Shown here in pieces: positions 25,199-37,200 of a stretch of 64,000 bases of DNA (the first letter of the stretch is position 1; each line of letters begins with the position of its first letter). The DNA comes from Hydractinia symbiolongicarpus. Lineage: Eukaryota > Cnidaria > Hydrozoa > Anthoathecata > Hydractiniidae. The stretch lies in the NCBI RefSeq assembly GCF_029227915.1, contig NC_079881.1, forward strand, positions 32,031,501 through 32,095,500. Direction: 5' to 3'. The notes below the pieces were generated by a model. It ran no database searches and was not told the DNA's origin. It worked only from the letters and a program-made list of their open reading frames with translations. A program made the translations under genes and the position numbers.

Positions 25199-25592
25199 TG
25201 TTGCAACTCAAACAGACGGGTGCCGTTAGAAAGTCATTGAAATGTAGTTTGTGAAACTGTCTCCATTTCTTCAGCGCGCGCTAATGGCTAGAATTAGTCC
25301 CAGAGTAAAAATGACTCATTGATCTAAATTTGTAAATAAAGAGCTAACACAGTTTCCAGTGTAACTGGGGAATTCCAGCATTCATGCCAAAGTAAGAAGA
25401 ATGTTTATTCTTGGAGTCCAATTGTCTCATTTACCGCATTTATAAGGTCAAAGTCCAAAATCATTCCAATTAGGTCCCACGGTCAATCGTTTCACTGTTA
25501 TAAGCAATGCAACCTAGTGATATCGGAAAAATATCGCTCAATACATGGTGGTACCAATTGATGACGCAACTGTTGCAACTCAAACAGACGGG

Positions 25593-26792
25593 TGCCGTTA
25601 GAAAGTCATTGAAATGTAGTTTGTGAAACTGTCTCCATTTCTTCAGCGCGCGCTAATGGCTAGAATTAGTCCCAGAGTAAAAATGACTCATTGATCTACA
25701 TTTGTAAATAAAGAGCTAACACAGTTTCCAGTGTAACTGCGGAATTCCAGCATTCATGCCAAAGTAAGAAGAATGTTAATTCTTGGAGTCCAATTGTCTC
25801 ATTCACCGTATTTATAAGGTCAAAGTGCAAAATTAGTCCAATTAGGTTCCACGGTCAATCGTTTCACTGTTAAAAGCAATGCAACCTAGTAATATCGGAA
25901 AAATATCGCTAAATACATGGTGGTGCCAATTGATGACGCAACTGTTGTAACTAAAACAGACGGGTGCCGTTAGAAATTCATTGAAATGTAGTTTGTGAAA
26001 CTGTCTCCGTTTCTTCAGCGCGCGCTAATGGCTAGAATTAGTCCCAGAGTAAAAATGACTCATTGATCTACATTTGTAAATAAAGAGCTAACACAGTTTC
26101 CAGTGTAACTGCGGAGTTCCAGCATTCATGCCAAAGTAAGAAGAATGTCAATTCTTAGAGTCCAGTTGTCTCAATTACCACACTTATAAGGTCAAGGTCT
26201 AAAATCAGTTTAGGTCCCACGGTCAATCGTTTCACTGTTAAAAGCAATTCAACCTAGTAATATCGGAAAAATCTCGCTAAACACATGGTGGTACCAATTG
26301 GTTACGCAGCTGTTGTAACTGAAACGGACAATTACCGTTACAAAGTCAATGAAGTGTTGTTTGTGAAACTGTCTCAATTTCTTCAGGACGCCATAACGTA
26401 TAGGATTAGTCTCACAGTATGAATGACTCATTGATCTACATTTGTAGATGAAGAGCTAACACAGTTTCCAGTGTAACTGCCGAGTTCCAGCATTCATGCC
26501 AAAGTAAGAAGAATGTGAATTCTTGGAGTCCAATTGTCTCATTTACCACATTTACAAGGTCAAAGTCCAAAATCAGTTCAATTAGATCCCACGGTCAATC
26601 GTTTCACTTCTAAAAGCAATGCAACCTAGTAATATCGGAAAAATATCGCTAAATACATGATAGTACGAATTGGTGACGCAACCGTTGTAACTCAAACAGA
26701 CGGGTGCCGTTAGAAAGTCATTGAAATGTAGTTTGTGAAACTGTCTACATTTCTTCAGCGCCCGCTAATGGCTAGAATTAGTCCCGGAGTAA
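25593..26792 (+). repeat. Segment duplicated at 5576 bp distance, right copy
   Basis: Partner of 20017-21216 with the same 368-bp monomer (25965-26332). Small differences include GCAATTCAACC near 26245 and GACGCCATAACG near 26388. Confidence 0.88.
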
Positions 26793-27670
26793 AATTGACT
26801 CATTGATCTACATTTGTAAATAAAGGGCTAACACAGTTTCCAGTGTAACTGCGGAGTTGCAGCATTCATGCCATGGTAAGAAGAATGTTAATTCTTTGAG
26901 TCCAATTGTCTCATTTACCGCATTTATAAAGTCAAAGTCCAAAATCAGTCCAATTAGGTCCCACGGTCAATCGTTTCACTGTTAAAAGCAATGCAACCTA
27001 GTAATATCGGAAAAATATCGCTAAATACATGGTGGTACCAATTGGTGACGCAACTGTTGTAACTCAAACGGACGGGTACCGTTAGAAAGTCATTGAAATG
27101 TAGTTTTTGAAACTGTCTCCATTTTTTCAGCGCGTGCCAATGGCTAGAATTAGTAACAGAGTAAAAATGACTCATTGATCTACATTTGTAAATAAAGAGC
27201 TAACACAGATTCCAGTGTAACTGCAAAGTTCCAGCATTCATGCCAAAGTATGAAGAATGTTAATTCCTTGAGTTCAATTGTCTCATTTACCACATTTATA
27301 AAGTCAAAGTCCAAAATCCGTTCAATTAGGTCCCACGATCAATCGTTTCATTGTTAAAAGCAACGCAATCTTGTAATATCGGAGAATTATCACTAAATAC
27401 ATGTTGGTATGAATATGTGACGCAACCGTTGTAACTCAAACGGACTGATACCGTTGGAAAGTCAATGAAATGTTGTTTTTGAATCTGTCTCTATTTCTTC
27501 AGAGTGCGCTAACGGATAGGATTAGTCTCACAGTATGAATGACTCATTGATCTACATTTGTAAATAAAATGCTAACACAGCGCACAATGTAATTACTGAG
27601 TTCTGGCAATCATGCCAAAGTAACAAGAATGTTAATTCTTGGAGTTCAATTGTCGCATTTTCCACATTTA
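26784..27670 (+). repeat. Segment duplicated at 3344 bp distance, right copy
   Basis: Partner of 23440-24326. The copy ends inside monomer 27449 at CCACATTTAT. Beyond it the text switches to the AAAGTCAAAGTCCAAAATCC type, so 27449-27820 is a hybrid monomer. Confidence 0.87.
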
Positions 27671-27820
27671 TAAAGTCAAAGTCCAAAATCCGTTCAATTA
27701 GGTCCCACGATCAATCGTTTCATTGTTAAAAGCAACGCAATCTTGTAATATCGGAAAATTATCGCTAAATACATGTTGGTACAAATATGTGATGCAACCT
27801 CTGTAACTCAAACGCACTGA

Positions 27821-29894
27821 TACCGTTAGAAGGTCAATGAAATGTTGTTTTTGAAACTGTCTCTATTTCTTCAAGACGAGCGGACGGATAGGAGTAGCCT
27901 CACAGTAAGAATGACTAATTGATCTACATTTGTAGAAAAAGAGCTAACACAGTTTCCAGTGTAACTGCAGATTTCCAGCATTCATGCCACGGTAAGAAGA
28001 ATGTTAATTCTTGGAGTCCAATTGTCTCATTTACCGCATTTATAAGGTCAAAGTCCAAAATCAGTCCAATTAGGTTCCACGGTTAATCGTTTCACTGTTA
28101 AAAGCAATGCAACCTAGTAATATCGGAAAAATATCGCTAAATACATGGTGGTACCAATTGGTGACGCAACTGTTGTAACTCAAACTGACGGGTACCGTTA
28201 GAAAGTCATTGAAATGTAGTTTTTCAAAATGTCTCCATTTCTTCAGCGCGTGCTAATGGCTAGAATTACTCCCAGAGTAAAAATGACTCATTGATCTACA
28301 TTTGTAAATAAAGAGCTAACACAGATTCCAGTGTAACTGCGGAGTTCCAGCATTCATGCCAAAGTATGAAGAATGTTAATTCTTTGAGTTCAATTGTCTC
28401 ATTTACCACATTTATAAAGTCAAAGTCCAAAATCCGTTCAATTAGGTCCCACGATCAATCGTTTCACTGTTAAAAGCAATGCAACTTAGTAATATCGGAA
28501 AAATATCGCTAAATACATGGTGGTACCAATTGGTGACGCAACTGTTGTAACTGCGGAGTTCCAGCATTCATGCCAAAGTATAAAGAATGTTAATTCTTTG
28601 AGTTCAATTGTCTCATTTACCACAATTATAAAGTCAAAGTCAAACATCTGTTCAATTAGGTCCCACGATCAATCGTTTCATTGTTAAAAGCAACGCAACC
28701 TTGTAGTATCGGAGAATTATCACTAAATACATGTTGGTACGAATATGTGACGCAACCGTTGTAACTCAAACGGACTGATACCGTTGGAAAGTCAATGAAA
28801 TGTCGTTATTGAATCTGTCTCTATTTCTTCAGAGCGCGCTAACGGATAGGATTAGTCTCACAGTATGAATGACTCATTGATCTACATTTGTAAATAAAAT
28901 GCTAACACAGTGCACAATGTAATTACTGAGTTCTGGCAATCATGCCAAAGTAACAAGAATGTTAATTCTTGGAGTTCAATTGTTGCATTTGCCACATTTA
29001 TCAGTTCAAAGTCCAACATCAGTTCAATTAGGTCCCACGATCAATCGTTCCACTGTTAAAAGCAATGCAACCCAGTAATATCGGAAAATTATTGCTAAAT
29101 ACATGTTGGTACAAAAATGTGATGCAACCGCTGTAACTCAAACGGATTGATACTGTTAGAAGGTCAATGAAATGTTGTTTTTAAAACTGCCTCTATTTCT
29201 TCAAGACGAGCGGACGGATAGGAGTAGCCTCACAGTAAGTATGACAAATTGATCTACGTTTGTAGAAAAAGGGCCAACACAGCGTCCAGAGTAACTGCAG
29301 AGTTCCAGCATTCATGCCAAAGTAACAAGAATGTTAATTCTTGGAGTTCAATTGTCTCATTCACCACATTAATAAGGTCAAAGTCCAAAATCACTTTAAC
29401 TAGGTCCCACGGTCAATCGTTTCACTGTTAAAAGCAATGCAACCTAGTAATATCGAAAAAATATTGCTAAATACATGGTGGTGCCAATTAGTGACGCAAC
29501 CATTGTAACTCAAACGGAAGGATACGGCTAGAAAGTCAATGGAATGTAGTTTTTGTAACTGTCTCCATTTCTTCAGCGCGCTCTAATGGCTAGGATTAGT
29601 CCCAGAGTAAAAACGACTCCTTGATCTAAATTTGTAAATAAAGAGCTAACACAGCGCGCAGTGTAAATACTGAGTTCCGGGAATCATGCCAAAGTAACAA
29701 GAATGTTAATTCTTGCGGTTCAATTGTCTCATTTACCACATTTATCAGGTCAAATACCAAAATGAGTTCCATTAGGTCTAACGACCAATTTTATCACTGT
29801 TAAAAGCAATGCAACCTTGTAATATCAGAAAATTATCGCTAAATACATGTTGGTACAAATATGTGATGCAACCGCTGTAACGTAAACGGACTGA
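27821..29894 (+). repeat. HOR 2074 bp, copy 1
   Basis: Monomers 27821, 28193 (586 bp), 28779, 29151 and 29523. The next copy starts at 29895. The odd period (5 x 372 + 214) comes from the 214-bp fragment. The shared strings GCAGATTTC and CATGCCACGG mark the first monomer of both copies. Confidence 0.88.
28193..28778 (+). repeat. 586-bp junction unit, copy 1 (monomer plus 214-bp fragment)
   Basis: A complete monomer runs into the middle of another. The text passes from CGCAACTGT through TGTAACT (28546-28552) directly to GCGGAGTTCCAGC, skipping about 158 bp. TGTAACT occurs at monomer positions ~140 and ~354, so a 7-bp microhomology explains the join. Confidence 0.92.
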
Positions 29895-30915
29895 TACTGT
29901 TAGAAGGTCAATGAAATATTGTTTTTGAAACTGTCTCTATTTCTTCAAGACGAGCGGACGGATAGGAGTAGCCTCACAGTAAGAATGACTAATTGATCTA
30001 CATTTGTAGAAAAAGAGCTAACACAGTTTCCAGTGTAACTGCAGATTTCAAGCATTCATGCCACGGTAAGAAGAATGTTAATTCTTGGAGTCCAATTGTC
30101 TCATTTACCGCATTTATAAGGTCAAAGTCCAAAATCAGTCCAGTTAGGTTCCACGGTTAATCGTTTCACTGTTAAAAGCAATGCAACCTAGTAATATCGG
30201 AAAAATATCGCTAAATACATGGTGGTACCAATTGGTGACGCAACTGTTGTAACTCAAACGGACGGGTACCGTTAGAAAGTCATTGAAATGTAGTTTTTGA
30301 AACTGTCTCCATTTCTTCATTGCGTGCTAATAGCTAGAATTAGTCCCAGAGTAAAAATGACTCATTGATCTACATTTGTAAATAAAGAGCTAACACAGAT
30401 TCCAGTGTAACTGCGGAGTTCCAGCATTCATGCCAAAGTATGAAGAATGTTAATTCTTTGAGTTCAATTGTCTCATTTACCACATTTATAAAGTCAAAGT
30501 CCAAAATCCGTTCAATTAGGTCCCACGATCAATCGTTTCACTGTTAAAAGCAATGCAACTTAGTAATATCGGAAAAATATCGCTAAATACATGGTGGTAC
30601 CAATTGGTGACGCAACTGTTGTAACTGCGGAGTTCCAGCATTCATGCCAAAGTATAAAGAATGTTAATTCTTTGAGTTCAATTGTCTCATTTACCACAAT
30701 TATAAAGTCAAAGTCGAAAATCCGTTCAATTAGGTCCCACGATCAATCGTTTCATTGTTAAAAGCAACGCAACCTTGTAGTATCGGAGACTTATCACTAA
30801 ATACATGTTGGTACGAATATGTGACGCAACCGTTGTAACTCAAACGGACTGATACCGTTGGAAAGTCAATGAAATGTCGTTATTGAATCTGTCTCTATTT
30901 CTTCAGAGCGCGCTG
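29895..30915 (+). repeat. HOR 2074 bp, copy 2, partial
   Basis: It follows copy 1 through 29895, the junction unit 30267 and the start of 30853. It diverges near 30915, where GCGCTGATGG replaces GCGCTAACGG. Monomer 30853 is 362 bp and lost about 10 bp at TTGATCTAACAAGGGC. Confidence 0.86.
30267..30852 (+). repeat. 586-bp junction unit, copy 2
   Basis: It carries the same junction as 28193-28778 at exactly 2074 bp distance, with TGTAACT at 30620-30626. A shared join at the same base means it arose once and was then duplicated with flanking monomers. The next related monomer (31587) lacks the junction. Confidence 0.92.
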
Positions 30916-31214
30916 ATGGATAGGAGTAGTCTCACAGTAAGAATGACTAATTGATCTAACAAGGGCTAACACAGCGTCCAGTGTAACTGTAGAGTTCCAC
31001 CATTCATGCCAAAGTAAGAAGAATGTTAAATCTTGAAGTCCAATCATCTCATTTAGCACATTTATAAGGTCAAAGTCAAAAATCATTTCAATTAGAGGCC
31101 ACGGTCAATCGTTTCACAGTTAAAAGCAATGCAACCTTGTAATATCAGAAAATTATCGCTAAATACATGTTGGTACAAATATGTGATGCAACCGCCGTAA
31201 CTCAAACGGACTGA

Positions 31215-34200
31215 TACCGTTAGAAGGTCAATGAAATGTTGTTTTTGAAACTGTCTCTATTTCTTCAAGACGAGCGGACGGATAGGAGTAGCCTCACAGT
31301 AAGAATGACTAATTGATCTACATTTGTAGAAAAAGAGCTAACACAGTTTCCAGTGTAACTGCAGAGTTCCAGCATTCATGCCACGGTAAGAAGAATGTTT
31401 ATTCTTGGAGTCCAATTGTCTCATTTACCGTATTTATAAGGTCAAAGTCCAAAATCAGTCCAATTAGGTTCCACGGTTAATCGTTTCACTGTTAAAAGCA
31501 ATGCAACCTAGTAATATCGGAAAAATATCGCTAAATACATGGTGGTACCAATTGATGACGCAACTGTTGTAACTCAAACGGACGGGTACCGTTAGAAAGT
31601 CATTGAAATGTAGTTTTTGAAACTGTCTCCATTTCTTCAGCGCGTGCTAATGGCTAGAATTAGTCCCAGAGTAACAATGACTCATTGATCTACATTTGTA
31701 AATAAAGAGCTAACACAGATTTCAGTGTAACTGCGGAGTTCCAGCATTCATGCCAAAGTATGAAGAATGTTAATTCTTTGAGTTCAATTGTCTCATTTAC
31801 CACATTTATAAAGTCAAAGTCCAAAATCTGTTCAATTAGGTCCCACGATCAATCGTTTCATTGTTAAACGCAACGCAACCTTGTAATATCGGAGAATTAT
31901 CACTAAATACATGTTCGTACGAATATGTGACGCAACCGTTGTAACTTAAACGGACTGATACCGTTGGAAATTCAATGAAATGTCGTTATTGAAACTGTTT
32001 CTATTTCTTCAGGGCGCGCTAATGGATAGGAGTAGTCTCATAGTAAGAATGACTAATTGATCTTCATTTGTAAATAAAGGGCTAACACAGCGTCCAGTGT
32101 AACTGTAGAGTTCCAGCATTCATGCCAAAGTAAGAAGAATGTTAAATCTTGGAGTTCAATCATCTCATTTAGCACATTTATAACGTCAAATTCAAAAATC
32201 AGTTCAATTAGGTGCCACGGTCAATCGTTTCACAGTTAAAAGCAATGCAACATTGTAATATCGGAAAATTATCACTAAATACATGTTGGCAAGAATTGGT
32301 GACGCAGCCGTTGTAACTCAAACGGACTGATACTATTAGAAAGTCAATGAAATGTTGTTTTTGAAACTGTCTCCATTCTTCAGCGCGCGGTAATGGCTAG
32401 AATTAGTCCCAGACTAAAAATGACTCATTGATCTAAATTTGTAAATAAAGAGCTAACACAGCGCACAATGTAATTACTGAGTTCTGGCAATCATGCCAAA
32501 GTAACACGAATGTTAATTCTTGGAGTTCAATTGTCTCATTTACCACACTTATAAGTTCAAAGTCCAACATCAGCTCAATTAGGTCTAACGACCAATCTTA
32601 TCACTGTTAAAAGCAATGCCACCCAGTAATATCGGAAAATTATCGCTAAATACATGTTGGTACAAGTACGTGACGCAACCGCTGTAACTCAAACGGACTG
32701 ATAACGTTAGGAGGTCAATGAAATGTTGTTCTTGAAACTGTCTCTATTTCTTCAAGACGCGCGGACGGATAGGAGTTGCCTTACAGTAAGAATGACTAAT
32801 TAATCTACATTTGTAGAAAAAAGGCTAACACAGCGTCCAGTGTAACTGCAGAGTTCCAGCATTCATGCCAAAGTAACAAGAATGTTAATTCTTGGAGTTC
32901 AATTGTCTCATTTACCATATTTATAAAGTCAAAGTCCAAAATCCGTTCAATTAGGTCCCACGATCAATCGTTTCATTGTTAAGAGCAATGCCACCTAGCA
33001 ATAACGGAAAAATATCGCTAAATAAATGTTGCTATGAATATGTGACTCAACCGTTGTAACTCAAACGGACTGATACCGTTAAAAAGTCAATGAAATGTCG
33101 TTATTGAAACTGTTTCTATTTCTTCAGGGCGCGCTGATGGATAGGAGTAGTCTCATAGTAACAATGACTAATTGATCTTCATTTGTAAATAAAGGGCTAA
33201 CCCAGCGTCCAGTGTAACTGCCGAGTTCCAGCATTCATGCCAAAGTAATAAGAAAGTTAATTCTTGGGGTTCAATTGTCTCATTTACCACATTTATCAGG
33301 TTAAATACCAAAATCAGTTCCATTAGGTCTAACGACCAATCTTATCACTGTTAAAAGCAATGCCACCTAGCAATAACGGAAAAATATCGCTAAATAAATG
33401 TTGGAACGAATATGTGACTCAACCGTTGTAACTCAAACGGACTGATACCGTTGAAAGTCAATGGAATGTAGTTTTTGAAACTGTCTCCATTTCTACAGCG
33501 TGCGCTAATGGCTAGGATTAGTCCCAGAGTAAAAACGACTCTTTGATCTAAGTTTGTAAATAAAGAGCTAACACAGCCCACAATGTAATTACTCAGTTCC
33601 AGCATTCATGCCAAAGTAACAAGAATGTTAATTCTTTTAGTTCAATCATCTCATTTAGCACATTTATAAGGTCAAAGTCAAAAATCAGTTCAATTAGGTG
33701 CCACGGTCAACCGTTTCACAGTTAAAAGCTGTGCAACCTTGTAATATCAGAAAATTATCACTAAATACATGTTGGCAACAATTGGTGACACAACCGTTGT
33801 AACTCAAACGGACTGATACCATTAGAAAGCCAATGAAATGTTGTTTTTGAAACTGTCTCCATTTCTTCAGCGTGCGCTAATGGCTAGAATTAGTCCCAGA
33901 GTAAAAATGACTCATTGATCTACATTTGTAAATAAATATCTAACACAGCGTCCAGTGTAACTGCCGAGTTCCAGCATTCATGCCAAATTAACAAGAATGT
34001 TAATTCTTGTGGTTTAATTGTCTTATTTACCGTATTTATCAGGTCAAAAACCAAAATCAGTTCCATTAGGTCTAACGACCAATCTTATCACTGTTAAAAG
34101 CAATGCCACCTAGCAATAACGGAAAAATATCGCTAAATAAATGTTGGTACGAATATGTGACTCAACCGTTGTAACTCAAACGGACTGATACCGTTCAAAA

Positions 34201-37200
34201 GTCAATGAAATGTCGTTATTGAAATTGTTTCTATTTCTTCAGAGCGCCCTGATGGATAGGAGTAGTCTCACAGTAAGACTAATTGATCTTAATTTGTAAA
34301 TAAAGGGCTAACACAGCGTCCAGTGTAACTGCAGAGTTCCTGAACTCATCCCAAAGTAAGAAGAATGTTAATTTCTGGAGTCCAATTGTCTCATTTACCG
34401 TATTTATAAGTACAAAGTCCAAAATTATTCCAATTAGGTTCCACGGTTAATCGTTTCACTGTTAAAAGCAATGCAACCTAGTAATATCGGAAAAATATCG
34501 CTAAATACATGGTGGTACCAATTGATGACGCAACTGTTGTAACTCAAACAGACGGATGCCGTTAGAAATTCATTGAAATGTAGTTTGTGAAACTGTCTAC
34601 ATTTCTTCAGCGCGCGCTAATGGCTAGAATTAGTCCCAGAGTAAAAATGACTCATTGATCTACATTTTTAAATAAAGAGCTAACACAGTTTCAAGTGTAG
34701 CTGCGGAGTTCCAGCATTCATGCCATGGTAAGAAGAATGTTAATTCTCGGAGTCCAATTGTCTCATTTACCGCATTTATAAGGTCAAAGTCCAAAATCAG
34801 TCCAATTAGGTCCCACGGTCAATCGTTTCACTGTTAAAAGCAAGGCAACCTAGTAATATCGGAAAAATATCGCTAAATACATGGTGGTACCAATTGGTGA
34901 CGCAACTGTTGTAACTCAAACGGACGGGTACCGTTAGAAAGTCATTGAAATGTAGTTTTTCAAACTGTCTGCATTTCTTCAGCGCGTGCTAATGGCTAGA
35001 ATTAGTCCCAGAGTAAAAATGACTCATTGATCTACATTAGTAAATAAAGAGCTAACACAGATTCCAGTGTAACTGCGGAGTTCCAGCATTCATGCCAAAG
35101 TATGAAGAATGTTAATTCTTTGAGTTCAATTGTCTCATTTACCACATTTATAAAGTCGAAGTCCAAAATCAGTTCAATTAGGTCCCACGATCAATCGTTT
35201 CATTGGTAAAAGCAACGCAACCTTGTAATATCGGAGAATTATCACTAAATACATGTTGGTACGAATATGTGACGCAACCGTTGTAACTCAAACGGACTGA
35301 TACCGTTTGAAAGTCAATGAAATGTTGTTTTTGAATCTGTCTCTATTTCTTCAGAGCGCGCTAACGGATAGGATTAGTCTCACAGTATGAATGACTCGTT
35401 GATCTACAGTTGTAAATAAAATGCTAACAGAGCGCACAATGTAATTACTGAGTTCTGGCAATCATGTCAGAGTAACAAGAATGTTAATTCTTGGAGTTCA
35501 ATTGTCGCATTTACCACATTTATCAGTTCATGTCCAAAATCACTTTAACTAGGTCCCACGGTCAATTGTTTCACTGTTAAAAGCAATGCAACCTAGTAAT
35601 ATCGAAAAAATATCGCAAAATACATGGTGGTGCCAATTAGTGACGCAACCATTGTAACTCAAACGGAAGGATACCGCTAGAAAGTCAATGGAATGTAGTT
35701 TTTGTAACTGTCTCCATTTCTCCAGCGTGCGCTAATGGCTAGGATTAGTCCCAGAGTAAAAACGACTCCTTGATCTAAATTTGTAAATAAAGAGCTAACA
35801 CAGCGCGCAGTGTAAATACTGAGTTCCGGAAATCATGCCAAAGTAACAAGAATTTTAATTCTTGGGGTTTAATTGTCTTATTTACCACATTTATCAGGTC
35901 AAATACCAAAATCAGTTCCATTAGGTCTAACGACCAATCTTATCACTGTTAAAAGCAATGCCACCTAGCAATAACGGAAAAATATCGCTAAATAAATGTT
36001 GCTACGAATATGTGACTCAACCGTTGTAACTCAAACGGACTGATACCGTTAAAAAGTCAATGAAATGTCGTTATTGAAACTGTTTCTATTTCTTCAGGGC
36101 GCGCTGATGGATAGGAGTAGTCTCATAGTAAGAATGACTAATTGATCGTCATTTGTAAATAAAGGGCTCACACAGCGTCCAGTGTAACTGCAGAGTTCCA
36201 GCATTCATGCCAAAATAAGAAGAATGTTAAAACTTGGAGTTCAATAATCTCATTTAGCACATTTATAAGGTCAAAGTCAAAAATCAGTTCAATTAGGTGC
36301 CACGGTCAATCGTTTCACAGTTAAAAGCAATGCAACCTTGTAATATCAGAAAATTAACACTAAATACATGTTGGCAACAATTGGTGACGCAACCGTTGTA
36401 ACTCAAACGACTGATACCATTAGAAAGTCAATGAAATGTAGTTTTTGAAACTGTCTCCATTTCTTCAGCGCGCGGTAATGGCTAGAATTAGTCCCAGAGT
36501 AAAACTGACTCATTGATCTAAATTTGTAAATAAAGAGCTAACACAGCGCACAATGTAATTACTGAGTTCTGGCAATCATGCCAAGGTAACACGAATGTTA
36601 AATCTTGGAGTTCAATTGTCTCATTTACCACATTTATAAGTTCAAAGTCCCACATCAGCTCAATTAGGTCCCACGATCAATCGTTTCACTGTTAGAATGA
36701 ATGCAACATAGTAGTAAAGGAATAATATCGCTAAGTACATGTTGGTACGAATATATGACTCAACCGTTGTAACTCAAACGGACTGATACTGTTAGAAAGT
36801 CAATGACATGTTGTTTTTGAAACTGTCTCTCTTTCTTCAGGGCGCGCTGACGGATAGGAGTTGCCTCACAGTAAGAATGACTAATTGATCGACATTTGTA
36901 GAAAAAGGGCTAACACAGCGTCCAGTGTAACTGCAGAGTTCCAGCATTCATGCCAAAGTAACAAGAATGGTAATTCTTGGAGTTCAATTGTCTCATTTAC
37001 CACATTTTTAAGGTCAAAGTCCTAAATCACTTGAACTAGGTCCCACGGTCAATCGTTTCACTGTTAAAAGCAATGCAACCTAGTAATATCGAAAAAATAT
37101 CGATAAATACATGGTGGTGCCAATTAGTGACGCAACCATTGTAACTCAAAGGGAAGGATACCGCTAGAAAGTCAATGGAATGTAGTTTTGGAAACTGTCT

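Larger units (their letters stand above)
24849..25220 (+). repeat. Representative 372-bp monomer with landmark map
   Basis: This full-length unit carries nearly all conserved landmarks. By monomer position they are: GC-alternating tract 52-62; ATGACTCAT at 91-99; GTAAATA at 112-118 overlapping AATAAA at 115-120; TGTAACT at 140-146; inverted repeat AAGAAT/ATTCTT at 177-192; AGGTCAAAGTCCA at 225-237; and the box containing TGACGCAAC at 342-350. It was chosen for completeness, not because it is a computed consensus. Positions can be carried to other 372-bp units directly. Confidence 0.9.
18529..27820 (+). repeat. Block B of the satellite: 25 monomers of the GTGCCGTTAGAAAGTCATTG type
   Basis: Monomer starts: 18529, 18901, 19273, 19645, 20017, 20389, 20757, 21129, 21501, 21873, 22245, 22617, 22989, 23361, 23733, 24105, 24477, 24849, 25221, 25593, 25965, 26333, 26705, 27077, 27449. 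The hallmark is GACGGGTGCCGTTAGAAAG followed by TCATTGAAATGTAGTTTGTG, and many boxes read CCAATTGATGACGCAACTG. A second type (19645, 21501, 22617, 24477) has CAAGACGAGAGGACGGGTAG and GAATAACTAATTGG. Units 20389-20756 and 25965-26332 are both 368 bp with the same 4-bp loss at AAATCAGTTTAGGTCCC, which marks them as copies. Duplications of 1116, 3344 and 5576 bp cover most of the block. No gene or inserted element is seen. Confidence 0.9.

Noticed and set aside
28193-28778. Inverted or foreign segment in the 586-bp unit
   Set aside because: The extra 214 bp is ordinary monomer sequence in the same orientation, joined at TGTAACT.
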